Assembly (NCBI GenBank): GCA_038255145.1
Contig: JBBSLP010000010.1
Coordinates: 41,051 to 105,050, forward strand
DNA length: 64,000 nt
From: WHTX01 sp038255145
GTDB lineage: Bacteria > Actinomycetota > Acidimicrobiia > Acidimicrobiales > CAIXPF01
Reading direction: 5' to 3'
Below, in pieces: positions 15,024 to 23,180 of this stretch. The first letter of the stretch is position 1; each line of letters begins with the position of its first letter. The notes below the pieces were generated by a model. That model was given only the letters and a program-made list of their open reading frames with translations, was not told the origin of the DNA and searched no databases. The position numbers were made by a program, and so were the translations under genes.

Positions 15024-17252
15024 TCAACGCAGGTTGGCCACCACGTTGCGCACCAGGCGCAGGCCGACGCCGTCACCCAGGGACATGATGGACTCGGGGT
15101 GGAACTGCACGGCGGCGATGGGCAGGGACTCGTGCTCGATGCCCATGATGATGCCGTCCTCGCTGCGGGCGGTGACCCGCAGGCAGCTGGGCAGGGCAGC
15201 CTCCACGGCGTAGAGCGAGTGGTAGCGGCCCACGGTCAGCTCCTTGGGCAGACCGTCGAAGATTGCCCCGCCCCCGCCCTCCACCCACACCGGTGACGTC
15301 TTGCCGTGCATGGGGTAGTCGAGCTGGCCCAGCTGGCCGCCGAAGTGCTCGACGAGGCCCTGCAGGCCCAGGCACACCCCGAAGACGGCCTTGCCCCCGG
15401 CCAGGGCGGCGTCGATGACCGCGCTCATGGCGAACTCCGCGGGTCGGCCGGGGCCGGGGGACAGCAGCACGAGGTCACCGTCGAGATCGGTCAGCTCGGC
15501 GGGGTCGAACCCACCCGATCGCCACGTCGACACCGTGGCCCCCGAGCAGCGGAAGTAGTTGGCCAGGGTGTGCACGAAGCTGTCGCGGAAGTCGACGAGC
15601 AGGGCCCGGCGATCCCCGGCCGTGGCCCGGAAGGCGGCGGCGGGCTCCTTCTCGGGCCGGGGGTTGCGGATGACGTCGAGGAAGGCCGAGGCCTTGAGCT
15701 CGGTCTCCTCCTCCTCGGCCACGGGGTCCGAGTCGAACAGCAGGGTGGCCCCCACCCGCACCTGGGCCATGCCGTCCTTGACCCGGATGGTGCGCAGCGT
15801 CAGGCCCGTGTTCATGGAGCCGTCGAAGCCGACCATGCCGATGGCCCCGCCGTACCAGGCCCGGGGCGAGCGCTCGTGGGCCTCGATGAAGGCCATGGCC
15901 GGGATCTTGGGGGCACCGGTCACCGTCACCGCCCACGTGTGGGTGAGGAAGGCGTCGAGGGCGTCGAGCCCCGGTCGCAGCCGCCCCTCGACGTGGTCCA
16001 CGGTGTGGATGAGCCGGGAGTACATCTCGATCTGGCGGCGACCGATGACCTGCACCGAGCCGGGCACGCACACCCGCGACTTGTCGTTGCGGTCCACGTC
16101 GGTGCACATGGTCAGCTCGGACGCGTCCTTGTCCGAGTTGAGCAGGGCCAGGATCTGGGCGGCGTCGGAGATGGGGTCGTGGCCCCGGGCGATGGTGCCG
16201 GAGATGGGGCACGTCTCCACCCGGTCCTCCTCGACCCGCACGTACATCTCCGGCGATGCCCCCACCAGGTACTCGGCCGAGCCCAGGTTGATGATGAAGC
16301 CGTAGGGGGCGGGGTTGCGCTGCTTCAGGCGGCGGAACAGCTCGGAAGGGGAAGCGGGGCAGGACTCGGTGAACATCTGGCCGGGCACGACCTCGAACAG
16401 GTCGCCGCGGGCGAAGTAGGCCCGGGCCGACTCGACCAGGGTGGCGTACTCGCCGGGCTGGTGGTCGACCTCGCGCACCCCCCGCTCGTCGCCCACGTAA
16501 CCTGCGGCCGCCGTGGCCCGGGCCAGGCCCCGGGTGGTGGCGCCGCCGGGCACGGTGAACTCGTAGCGGTGGATCTGGGCCCGGGCCCGCTGGTGGTCGA
16601 CGACGAGGATCTCGTCGGCCAGGTACAGGACGAGGTCGTTCTGGCCGGCGGGGCGCTCGTGGTGGAGCTCGGTGGGTTCGAACTGGAAGGCGAGGTCGTA
16701 GCCGAAGGCGCCGTGGAGGCCCAGGCGGGTGTCCTCGGCCGAGCCGAACAGGTCGAGCAGGGCCCGCACCACGGTGAACACCGAGGGCTGGCGGCTGCGC
16801 TCCTCCTCCTCGAAGCGTCGGGTGGGCTGGGCCACCCGGCCCCGCAGCCCGTCGGCACCGACCTCGAGGGCCTCGGTCTCGGTCAAGGCGCCGATGGCCT
16901 GGGCCACGGGGCCCAGCAGCACCCGGCCCCGACCGTTGAGGGCGGTGATCCCGAAGTCGCGGCCCCGCGACTCGAGCACCAGGGGTGGGTCCACGAAACC
17001 GATGTCCCAGCGGGTGTAGCGGCCCGGGTACTCGTAGCTGGAGGAGAACAGGGCGCCCCGACGCTCGTCGAGGGCGTCGACGAGGGCGTCGATCTCCACG
17101 TCGGGGTCGACGTCGTCGACGCGACGGTGCACGTCGATCCCCCCGCCAGTGCGGTAGGTGACCTCGGCGTCAGAGGCGTCAGAGGCGTCAGAGGCGTCGG
17201 AGGCGCGGGCGACGTCGGCGGGACGGCCAGAGGGGGTGGGCGAGGTGGTCAC
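15024..17252 (-). CDS. trpE(G): Anthranilate synthase, fused TrpE-TrpG
   Basis: The enzyme makes anthranilate from chorismate and glutamine, the first committed step to tryptophan. Of 742 residues, about 50-530 are the TrpE synthase domain, with FEVVPGQMF, CPISGTIARG, DVDRNDKSRVC and TVTGAPKIPAM. Residues 550-742 are a class I glutaminase with the nucleophile GVCLGLQG and the His/Glu pair in VQFHPESIMS. Such single-chain fusions are known from Rhizobium and Streptomyces. Residues 15-30 are a repeated Ser-Asp-Ala stretch from a 9-bp tandem repeat. The GTG at 17252 begins translation about 120 nt after a WWW leader peptide, indicating attenuation by tryptophan. It is on the strand opposite to the other trp genes. 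Confidence 0.94.
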   Translation of the reverse strand: MTTSPTPSGRPADVARASDASDASDASDAEVTYRTGGGIDVHRRVDDVDPDVEIDALVDALDERRGALFSSSYEYPGRYTRWDIGFVDPPLVLESRGRDFGITALNGRGRVLLGPVAQAIGALTETEALEVGADGLRGRVAQPTRRFEEEERSRQPSVFTVVRALLDLFGSAEDTRLGLHGAFGYDLAFQFEPTELHHERPAGQNDLVLYLADEILVVDHQRARAQIHRYEFTVPGGATTRGLARATAAAGYVGDERGVREVDHQPGEYATLVESARAYFARGDLFEVVPGQMFTESCPASPSELFRRLKQRNPAPYGFIINLGSAEYLVGASPEMYVRVEEDRVETCPISGTIARGHDPISDAAQILALLNSDKDASELTMCTDVDRNDKSRVCVPGSVQVIGRRQIEMYSRLIHTVDHVEGRLRPGLDALDAFLTHTWAVTVTGAPKIPAMAFIEAHERSPRAWYGGAIGMVGFDGSMNTGLTLRTIRVKDGMAQVRVGATLLFDSDPVAEEEETELKASAFLDVIRNPRPEKEPAAAFRATAGDRRALLVDFRDSFVHTLANYFRCSGATVSTWRSGGFDPAELTDLDGDLVLLSPGPGRPAEFAMSAVIDAALAGGKAVFGVCLGLQGLVEHFGGQLGQLDYPMHGKTSPVWVEGGGGAIFDGLPKELTVGRYHSLYAVEAALPSCLRVTARSEDGIIMGIEHESLPIAAVQFHPESIMSLGDGVGLRLVRNVVANLR

Positions 17253-17280
17253 GGCGGTGTGGGGCCTTCCGGTCGTGCTG

Positions 17281-17373
17281 CGGGCGGGAGCGCCCGGGGG
17301 TCGGTATGGGGAACCCGATCAGCCGAGGACACCGGAAGAACCGGAGGAGCCGCCCGATCGGGCGGCTCGGCTG
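17281..17373 (-). promoter_or_regulatory. Predicted trp attenuator stem-loops
   Basis: Between the leader peptide stop and trpE(G), several stems compete. A 22-nt perfect palindrome spans 17346-17367 (9-bp stem, GATC loop). CAGCCGAG at 17320-17327 can instead pair with CTCGGCTG at 17366-17373, and CCCGATC at 17314-17320 can pair with GATCGGG at 17356-17362. A hairpin CGGGCG / CGCCCG follows at 17281-17296. The arrangement suits switching between terminator and antiterminator forms, but no long U-run is present. Confidence 0.55.
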
Positions 17374-17375
17374 CG

Positions 17376-17441
17376 TCAGCGCGCGGCGGGGCGACCCGGG
17401 ATCAGGGGCCACCACCAGCTCGTCGACACGATCTGACGCAC
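17376..17441 (-). CDS. trpL: trp leader peptide with three adjacent tryptophans
   Basis: A 21-codon reading frame on the minus strand reads V-R-Q-I-V-S-T-S, then W-W-W, then P-L-I-P-G-R-P-A-A-R and stop. It ends 123 nt upstream of the trpE(G) start. Three consecutive tryptophan codons are very rare by chance. Leader peptides with WWW are known before trpE in Streptomyces and act as sensors: ribosome stalling at the Trp codons changes folding of the downstream RNA. The start is taken as the GTG at 17441; an earlier in-frame GTG at 17447 is possible. A weak promoter may lie upstream (TTGCCC, 18 nt, TCCAAT). Confidence 0.7.
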   Translation of the reverse strand: MRQIVSTSWWWPLIPGRPAAR

Positions 17442-17543
17442 GACCACATTGGACCACGTCCGTCCGGTCACGGGCAAGGGGATGGGCGCCACTCCGGTGC
17501 CCGGCCCGTCAGCACCCCGCTCAGCACGGACGGTCGGGCCAGA

Positions 17544-18464
17544 ATGGCGGTCGTGGCTGACGTACGAGCACCCGACGTGACCGGCGACTACCTGGCCCTG
17601 CGCCGCGAGGTCGGGGCCGTCGCCCTGACCAGGGACGTCATCCGGGCCTGGGGGGACGACACCGACAAGTTCCTCCAGGGCCAGCTCAGCCAGGACGTCG
17701 TCGCCCTGGCCGTCGGGGCCTCGGCGTGGTCCCTGCTGCTCGAACCCCAGGGCAAGCTCGTGGCTTGGCTGCGCCTCAGCCGCCTGGCCCCCAACGAGGT
17801 CCTCATCGACGTCGATGCCGGTTTCGCCGAGACCGTCCTCACCCGGCTCAACCGCTTCAAGCTGCGCACCAAGTGCGAGTTCGAGGTCCTCCACGGATGG
17901 CGGGCCCTGGCCCTGCGGGGCCCGGGCACCGCGGCGGTGGACACGTCGAGCGCCGCCGTGGTGGCCGACGCCGCCTGGCCCGGCCTGGCCGGTGTCGACC
18001 TGCTCGGCCCCGACGTGGTCGTCCCCCCCGGCGTGCGCGAGTGCGGCCTCGACGCCTACGAGACCGTGCGCATCGAGGCCGGCGTGCCCACCATGGGGTC
18101 CGAGTCCCTCGAGGGGATCATCCCGGCCGAGGCCGGCTTCGTCGACCGCTCGGCCAGCTTCACCAAGGGCTGCTACACCGGCCAGGAGCTGGTGGCCCGG
18201 GTCGACAGCCGGGGGGGCAACACCCCCCGCCACCTGCGGGGGGTGCTGGTCACCACCAACGTGGTCCCTCCCGTCGGTGCCGCTGTGCACGACGCCGAGG
18301 ACAAGCTCGTGGGCCACCTGACGAGCGTGGGCGAATCCCTCGACCGTCGGGCCCCCGTGGCCCTGGCCTTCATCCACCGCACCGTCGTGCCCCCCGCGGC
18401 CGTGACCCTGCGCTGGGACGGATCCCAGGCCCCGGCCCGGGTCGAGGAGCTACCGCTCCTGTGA
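17544..18464 (+). CDS. ygfZ: YgfZ/GcvT-like folate-binding protein
   Basis: YgfZ proteins bind tetrahydrofolate and help maintain iron-sulfur enzymes. The 306-residue protein has the family hallmark KGCYTGQELVAR near residue 210, with the conserved cysteine. Earlier it has DDTDKFLQGQLSQDV and LLEPQGKLVAWLRL, which match the folate-binding domain shared with GcvT. The C-terminal 70 residues form the small barrel domain (HLRGVLVTT). The ATG at 17544 fits the family N-terminus; the open frame extends much further upstream only as a shadow of trpE(G). It is divergent from the trp leader. Confidence 0.9.
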   Translation: MAVVADVRAPDVTGDYLALRREVGAVALTRDVIRAWGDDTDKFLQGQLSQDVVALAVGASAWSLLLEPQGKLVAWLRLSRLAPNEVLIDVDAGFAETVLTRLNRFKLRTKCEFEVLHGWRALALRGPGTAAVDTSSAAVVADAAWPGLAGVDLLGPDVVVPPGVRECGLDAYETVRIEAGVPTMGSESLEGIIPAEAGFVDRSASFTKGCYTGQELVARVDSRGGNTPRHLRGVLVTTNVVPPVGAAVHDAEDKLVGHLTSVGESLDRRAPVALAFIHRTVVPPAAVTLRWDGSQAPARVEELPLL

Positions 18465-18539
18465 CGACCGGTCGGTCGGGGCCGCCCGGCCGACCTCCCC
18501 CACCTGGGGCATCCCGTGACGGGACCGGGCCTGGGCGCC

Positions 18540-18545
18540 TACTCT
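18540..18545 (+). promoter_or_regulatory. Predicted -10 hexamer, J-domain protein gene
   Basis: TACTCT ends 6 nt before the GTG at 18552. Confidence 0.4.
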
Positions 18546-18551
18546 GATGTC

Positions 18552-19133
18552 GTGACGTTGTACGACGTGCTCGGTGCTCCGGCAACGGCTACCCAGCCCG
18601 AGCTCCGTCGTGCCTTCGTCCGCCAGGCCCGCAAGTACCACCCGGACTACCACGCCCAGTCCGACGAGACCACCAAGCGGTCGGCCGAAGGCCGCATGCG
18701 CGAGCTGAACGACGCCTGGGAGGTGCTGGGCGATGCCGCCCGCCGCCAGGCCTACGACCGCAGCCTGCGCCTCGGTGCTCCCGGCCCCCGGGCGGCCCGC
18801 ACCGCACCGTCGGGCGGGGCCGACGGCCAGCCGCGGGCGGCCGCCAAGGGCCGCGACTGGCGCAGCTTCGCCAGCCCCGGTGCCGGCGTCGGCCGTCCTC
18901 TGGGCGCCCGCCTGGTCACCATCGCCCCCGTGGCCATGCTCGTCACCGCCGTGCTCGTCCTCGGTTCGGGGCTGATCCTGCGGTCCTCGGGCACGGTGTT
19001 CCTGGCCGTGTTCGTGGCCATGCTCGCCGCGCTGGGCTTCGTGTTGGCCCCCCTCGTGGCCATGACCGAAGGGTCGCGCAAGGGTCGCCAGCGCCATCGG
19101 GGCCAGACGACCGTCGGTGCCCGTCGGCGCTGA
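18552..19133 (+). CDS. J-domain membrane protein
   Basis: The 193-residue protein begins with a J domain (VTLYDVLGAPATATQPELRR, then the catalytic HPD in KYHPDYH), the part that stimulates the ATPase of DnaK. It covers about residues 1-70. A glycine- and arginine-rich linker follows, then two membrane segments near residues 118-142 and 146-172. The C-terminus is basic (RKGRQRHRGQ). It lacks the zinc and substrate domains of DnaJ, so it probably recruits DnaK to the membrane. The GTG start is placed by the hexamer 6 nt upstream; a GTG at 18516 is an alternative. Confidence 0.85.
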   Translation: MTLYDVLGAPATATQPELRRAFVRQARKYHPDYHAQSDETTKRSAEGRMRELNDAWEVLGDAARRQAYDRSLRLGAPGPRAARTAPSGGADGQPRAAAKGRDWRSFASPGAGVGRPLGARLVTIAPVAMLVTAVLVLGSGLILRSSGTVFLAVFVAMLAALGFVLAPLVAMTEGSRKGRQRHRGQTTVGARRR

Positions 19134-19187
19134 GTCCCGACGGGCCTGGTGGCACGGGCAGGTGTCATGCGTCGCACCGGGCTGGGC

Positions 19188-19193
19188 TAGCGT
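19188..19193 (+). promoter_or_regulatory. Predicted -10 hexamer, ABM-like gene
   Basis: TAGCGT ends 8 nt before the ATG at 19202. Confidence 0.45.
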
Positions 19194-19201
19194 GCCCGGC
19201 C

Positions 19202-19510
19202 ATGCCGAAGATCGCCGCCATCGCCAAGATCACCACCGTCGAGGGCAAGCGGGACGACGCCATCGCCGCGTTCGCACCCATGTTCGACAACGTCCGGTCG
19301 AACGAGCCGGGCACCCTCATCTACGCCCTGCACGAGGACGCAGGCGACCCCAACCTGCTGTGGTTCTACGAGCTGTACGAGGGCGAAGAGGCCCTCACCA
19401 CCCACTCCACCAGCGAGACCATGAAGACCCTCAAGCTCAAGGGCCTGCTCGCCGGGCGCCCCGAGGTCATCAAGCTCAACCCGACGACCGCCAAGGGCAT
19501 CGATTTCTGA
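19202..19510 (+). CDS. Antibiotic biosynthesis monooxygenase (ABM)-like protein
   Basis: The 102-residue protein has the dimeric alpha-beta barrel pattern of the ABM family: a first strand IAAIAKITTVEGKRDDAI, then EPGTLIYALHEDAGDPNLLWFYELYEGEEAL, and a helix around THSTSETMKTL. Members are small quinone- or haem-acting monooxygenases or have no known role. No catalytic residue can be assigned. It sits alone between the J-domain gene and trpC, with its own -10-like hexamer, so a link to tryptophan synthesis is not implied. Confidence 0.75.
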   Translation: MPKIAAIAKITTVEGKRDDAIAAFAPMFDNVRSNEPGTLIYALHEDAGDPNLLWFYELYEGEEALTTHSTSETMKTLKLKGLLAGRPEVIKLNPTTAKGIDF

Positions 19511-19596
19511 GCCCTAGCTTGTGGGGCGGGCGACCGCCCCGCTGACCTGGCGTCCAGGTCGGACCGACGAGCTGACGACACTCGGAGCACAGGCCG

Positions 19597-20400
19597 GTGG
19601 CCACCTACCTCGACCGGATCGTGGCCGCCCACCGTGCGGTGGCCGAGCGCGACGACCGCCCGCTCGACGAGCTGCGGCGTCGCGCCGACCGCCTGCCCGC
19701 CACCCGGGGGTTCGCCCGGGCTCTGGCTGCGGGTGAACGCCTGGCCGTCATCTCCGAGGTCAAGCGGCGCTCGCCGTCCAAAGGCGACCTCGACGTGGGG
19801 CTCGACCCCGCCAAGCTGGCCCGGTCCTACGCCGAGGGCGGGGCCGCGTGCCTGTCGGTGCTGACCGACGAGGAGTTCTTCGGCGCCCAGCCCGGCGACC
19901 TGGCCACGGCCCGGGAGGCCGCCGGCCTGCCCGCGCTGCGCAAGGACTTCACCGTCAGCGAGCGTGACGTGCTCGATGCCCGCCTGATGGGGGCCGACGC
20001 CGTGCTCCTCATCGCCGCCGCCCTCAGCGACGACGAGCTCCGTCGCTTCCACCACCTCGCCCTCGAGGTCGGACTCGACGTCCTCGTCGAGGTGCACGAC
20101 GAGGCCGAGCTCGACCGGGTCCTGCCCTTCGGGCCCCGGGTGGTGGGGGTCAACCAGCGTGACCTGGTCACCTTCGAGGTCGACACCGAACGGGCCGTGC
20201 GGGTGGCGCCATGCATCCCCGACGGCGTCGTGCGGGTGGCCGAGTCGGGCATCACCGGTCCCGCCGATGCCGCCGTGCTCGCCGCTGCCGGTTACGACGC
20301 CCTACTGGTGGGCGAGGCCCTGGTCCGCTCGGGCACCCCGTCTGCCGCGGTCGACGCCCTGCGGGTGGCCCGCCCCGCCGGCGCCCCCCGCCGCTTCTGA
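19597..20400 (+). CDS. trpC: Indole-3-glycerol phosphate synthase
   Basis: TrpC closes the indole ring of CdRP with loss of CO2 and water. The 267-residue barrel has the active-site strand ISEVKRRSPSKG (two catalytic lysines region), ALRKDFTVSERDV with the third lysine, LLIAAALSDDEL, VEVHDEAEL and VAESGIT. The GTG start is preceded by a GGAG sequence about 10 nt upstream. No TrpF domain is fused to it, unlike in enteric bacteria. It begins the plus-strand trp group trpC-trpB2-...-trpF-trpB-...-trpA. Confidence 0.94.
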   Translation: MATYLDRIVAAHRAVAERDDRPLDELRRRADRLPATRGFARALAAGERLAVISEVKRRSPSKGDLDVGLDPAKLARSYAEGGAACLSVLTDEEFFGAQPGDLATAREAAGLPALRKDFTVSERDVLDARLMGADAVLLIAAALSDDELRRFHHLALEVGLDVLVEVHDEAELDRVLPFGPRVVGVNQRDLVTFEVDTERAVRVAPCIPDGVVRVAESGITGPADAAVLAAAGYDALLVGEALVRSGTPSAAVDALRVARPAGAPRRF

Positions 20401-20474
20401 GCTGGCTCTCTCCCGATCCCGCGGCCGTCCCCGACGCCGCCGTCCCAACGCCTGGACCCTGCCGAGGAGCGACC

Positions 20475-21725
20475 ATGACCCGCTGGAACCTGCCCGCCGA
20501 CCGCATCCCCTCGGCCTGGTACAACGTGCTGCCCCGGTTGGCCACGCCGCTCGACCCGCCGCTGCACCCGGGCACCCGCCAGCCCGTCGGCCCCGACGAC
20601 CTGGCCCCGCTGTTCCCCATGGCCCTCATCGCCCAGGAGATGTCCCCCGAGCCGTGGATCGACATCCCCGGCGAGGTGCTGGACATCCTGCGCCTGTGGC
20701 GGTCGACCCCCCTGGTGCGGGCCACCCGGCTGGAGGCGGCCCTCGACACGCCGGCCCGCATCTACTTCAAGGACGAGTCGGTGTCACCGGCCGGCTCGCA
20801 CAAGACGAACACGGCCGTGGCCCAGGCCTTCTACAACAAGGCCGAGGGCATCACCCGGCTGTCGACGGAGACCGGGGCCGGCCAGTGGGGTACGGCCCTG
20901 TCCTTCGCCTGCACCCAGTTCGACCTGGAGTGCATGGTCTACATGGTGCGCACCAGCTTCGAGGCCAAGCCCTACCGCCGGGTGATGATGGAGCTGTGGG
21001 GCTCCAACGTCGTGCCCTCACCGATCGACGACCCCGGTCACCCGGGTTCGTTGGGTTCGGCCATCACCGACGCCGTGCGCGACGCGGTCAGCCGCGACGA
21101 CACCCACTACGCCCTGGGTTCGGTGCTCAACCACGTGCTGCTGCACCAGACCGTGATCGGCCTCGAGGCCCGTGAGCAACTCCAGCTGGCGGGGGAGCGC
21201 CTGCCCGACGTGGTCATCGCCCCCTGCGGTGGCGGCTCCAACCTGGGTGGTGTGGCCCTGCCCTTCTACGAGGACGCCGCCGTGCGCCTCATGGCCGTGG
21301 AGCCGTCGTCGTGCCCCACCCTCACCGAGGGCACCTTCGGCTACGACTTCGGCGACGTGGGGGAGATGACCCCGCTGCTGCCCATGTACAGCCTGGGCCA
21401 CAGCCACATCCCCCCGGCCATCCACGCCGGCGGCCTGCGCTACCACGGCGATTCCCCCATCGTCTCCCAGCTGGTGCGGGACGGGCGCATGGAGGCCGTG
21501 GCCTACCCCCAGGGCAAGGTGTTCGAGGCGGCCATGCTCTTCGCCCGCACCGAGGGCAAGGTGCCGGCACCGGAGACCGCGCACGGCATCCGCGCCGCCG
21601 TCGACGAGGCCCTGGCGGCCAAGGAGACGGGCGAGGAGCGGGTCATCCTCTTCAACTACAGCGGCCACGGCCACCTCGACCTGGCCGCCTACGACGACTT
21701 CCTCAACGGCCGCTTCGTCGACTGA
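20475..21725 (+). CDS. trpB2: TrpB2-type tryptophan synthase beta-like enzyme
   Basis: The 416-residue fold-type II PLP enzyme has the lysine motif AGSHKTNTAVAQA (about residue 110), the phosphate loop APCGGGSNLGG and the ending NYSGHGHLDL. The N-terminal extension (WYNVLPRLATPLDPPLHP) and the STETGAGQWG and YDFGDVGEMTPL segments mark the TrpB2 class rather than TrpB1, which is at 23181. TrpB2 enzymes condense indole and serine and generally do not form the classical alpha-beta complex. A GAGGAGC ribosome site precedes the ATG. The last 23 bp overlap the 3' end of the TetR gene on the other strand. Confidence 0.9.
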   Translation: MTRWNLPADRIPSAWYNVLPRLATPLDPPLHPGTRQPVGPDDLAPLFPMALIAQEMSPEPWIDIPGEVLDILRLWRSTPLVRATRLEAALDTPARIYFKDESVSPAGSHKTNTAVAQAFYNKAEGITRLSTETGAGQWGTALSFACTQFDLECMVYMVRTSFEAKPYRRVMMELWGSNVVPSPIDDPGHPGSLGSAITDAVRDAVSRDDTHYALGSVLNHVLLHQTVIGLEAREQLQLAGERLPDVVIAPCGGGSNLGGVALPFYEDAAVRLMAVEPSSCPTLTEGTFGYDFGDVGEMTPLLPMYSLGHSHIPPAIHAGGLRYHGDSPIVSQLVRDGRMEAVAYPQGKVFEAAMLFARTEGKVPAPETAHGIRAAVDEALAAKETGEERVILFNYSGHGHLDLAAYDDFLNGRFVD

Positions 21726-22284
21726 GGGCGCCGAGGACGAGGTCGAGCGCGGCCTCGAAGGAGGCATCCACGGGGTCGACCAGGCCGAAGCCCCCGCCCA
21801 GCTCGAGGTCGACGAAGCCGTGGAGCAGGGCCCTCGGTGCACGGATGACGTCGACGTGGTCGGTGCCGGCCACGCCGAGGCCGTCGAGGAGGGTGGCGAT
21901 CACCCGCACCGGTTCGGCGGCCGCCGCGGCCCCTTCGGCATCGTCGTCGGCCCGGGGGATGGGGAGCAGGGCGGCGTAGAGGCCCCGGTGATCGTGTCCG
22001 AAGGTTCGGTAGGCGTGGGCCACGGCCCGCAGTCCGGCCCCGGCGTCCGCTTCGTGGCCGGCGGCCGCCGCCCCCAGCTCGGCGGCCAACCGGGTGGCCG
22101 CCTTTCGGCCCAGGGCTCGGCGCAGCCCGTCGACCCCGGCCACGTGGGAGTAGAGCGACGGGGAGCGCACGCCCAGGGCCGCGGCCACCGTGGCCAAGGT
22201 GACGGCCTCGAGCCCCTCACGGTCGGCGATGACGGCGGCGGCGTCGATCACCTGCTCTCGGCTGAGGCCGGCCTTGGGAGCCAT
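21703..22284 (-). CDS. TetR-family transcriptional regulator
   Basis: The 193-residue protein has an N-terminal helix-turn-helix (VTLATVAAALGVRSPSLYSHV, about residues 27-48) of the TetR type. The C-terminal half resembles the TetR C-terminal domain with a WHG-like tail (LLHGFVDLELGGGFGL). It is on the minus strand between trpB2 and trpF. It could regulate itself or the neighbouring trpF, whose start lies 95 bp upstream on the opposite strand, but its ligand is unknown. No dyad operator stands out in the 95-bp gap. Confidence 0.85.
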   Translation of the reverse strand: MAPKAGLSREQVIDAAAVIADREGLEAVTLATVAAALGVRSPSLYSHVAGVDGLRRALGRKAATRLAAELGAAAAGHEADAGAGLRAVAHAYRTFGHDHRGLYAALLPIPRADDDAEGAAAAAEPVRVIATLLDGLGVAGTDHVDVIRAPRALLHGFVDLELGGGFGLVDPVDASFEAALDLVLGALSRRSGR

Positions 22285-22365
22285 GGTCCGAGAGCCTCAG
22301 GCAGGCTTGTCAAGGGTCGGTGGCGCCCGACGATGACCGTCCGCGGTCGGGCGCGGCGCCGCAGC

Positions 22366-22371
22366 TACCCT
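22366..22371 (+). promoter_or_regulatory. Predicted -10 hexamer, trpF
   Basis: TACCCT ends 8 nt before the trpF GTG. Confidence 0.4.
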
Positions 22372-22379
22372 GACCTGCC

Positions 22380-23033
22380 GTGTGGGTGAAGATCTGTGGC
22401 ATCACCAACGAGGAGGACGGTCTCCTCGCCGCGGCCCTGGGTGCCGACGCGCTCGGCTTCATCTTCGCCACGTCGACGCGGCAGCTGGCCCCGGTGCGGG
22501 CCCGTGACATCGTGCGTCGCCTGCCCCCCGAGGTGTTGACCGTGGGCGTGTTCCGCGACGAGGCCCCCGAGCGCGTGGTGCGCATCGCCAACGAGGTCGG
22601 CCTCAAGGCGGCCCAGCTCCACGGACGGGAGACGCCGGAACAGACCCAGTGGGTCCGGGCCCGCATGCCCGTGGTCATCAAGGCCTTCCCCGCCGGGGAT
22701 CCCCGCCTCGACGGGGTGGACGCCTACGGGGCCGATGCCGTGCTCATCGATTCGCCCGTGCCCGGCTCCGGCCAGGTCTTCGACTGGTCCCTGGCCGAGG
22801 GGGCACCGACCAACCGCCGGGTCATCCTCGCCGGGGGGCTGACCCCCGACAACGTCGAAGAGGCCATCCGGGCCGTGCACCCCTGGGGCGTGGACGTGGC
22901 CAGCGGGGTCGAGGCCAAGCCCGGGGCCAAGGACGCCAAGAAGCTTCGGGCCTTCATCGCCACGGCCAAGTCGGTGAAGCTGCCCGCCTACCGCAGCGCC
23001 CAACGCCCCCCCTTCGACTGGCAGGCCGACTAG
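22380..23033 (+). CDS. trpF: Phosphoribosylanthranilate isomerase
   Basis: TrpF isomerises phosphoribosylanthranilate to CdRP. The 217-residue barrel has the catalytic cysteine in VKICGIT at the start, GADALGFIFA, then the general acid region ADAVLIDSPVPGSG and the phosphate motifs ILAGGLTPDNV and GVDVASGVE. All are standard TrpF signatures. Most studied actinobacteria lack trpF because PriA does both jobs, so its presence is informative about lineage. The GTG start gives a protein beginning M-W-V-K-I-C-G, as expected. Confidence 0.94.
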   Translation: MWVKICGITNEEDGLLAAALGADALGFIFATSTRQLAPVRARDIVRRLPPEVLTVGVFRDEAPERVVRIANEVGLKAAQLHGRETPEQTQWVRARMPVVIKAFPAGDPRLDGVDAYGADAVLIDSPVPGSGQVFDWSLAEGAPTNRRVILAGGLTPDNVEEAIRAVHPWGVDVASGVEAKPGAKDAKKLRAFIATAKSVKLPAYRSAQRPPFDWQAD

Positions 23034-23056
23034 CCGCTCCCCTTCGTCGAATCAGC

Positions 23057-23077
23057 GTCGATTCGACAGCGATTCGG
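23057..23077. repeat. Dispersed motif copy 3 (GTCGATTCGACAGCGATTCGG)
   Basis: The copy lies in the gap between trpF and trpB. An upstream GTCGAAT at 23046 forms an extra inverted repeat with ATTCGAC. Confidence 0.55.
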
Positions 23078-23180
23078 TGGGGCCGCTCCACGTATCCGAC
23101 GCACCACCGCGGGCGGGCTGGGGAAGCCCGTCGGGCAACCGAGTGGCCCCTTGGCGGCCACCACCGCGAGGCTGTCGGGC

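Noticed and set aside
17158..17205. The 9-bp Ser-Asp-Ala repeat at the trpE(G) N-terminus as a regulatory site
   Set aside because: It is in frame and inside the coding region. It is more simply a flexible low-complexity N-terminus created by slippage.
15306..17543. A long plus-strand open frame upstream of ygfZ
   Set aside because: It mirrors trpE(G) and only its last 306 codons have protein-like content (YgfZ). Start placed at 17544.
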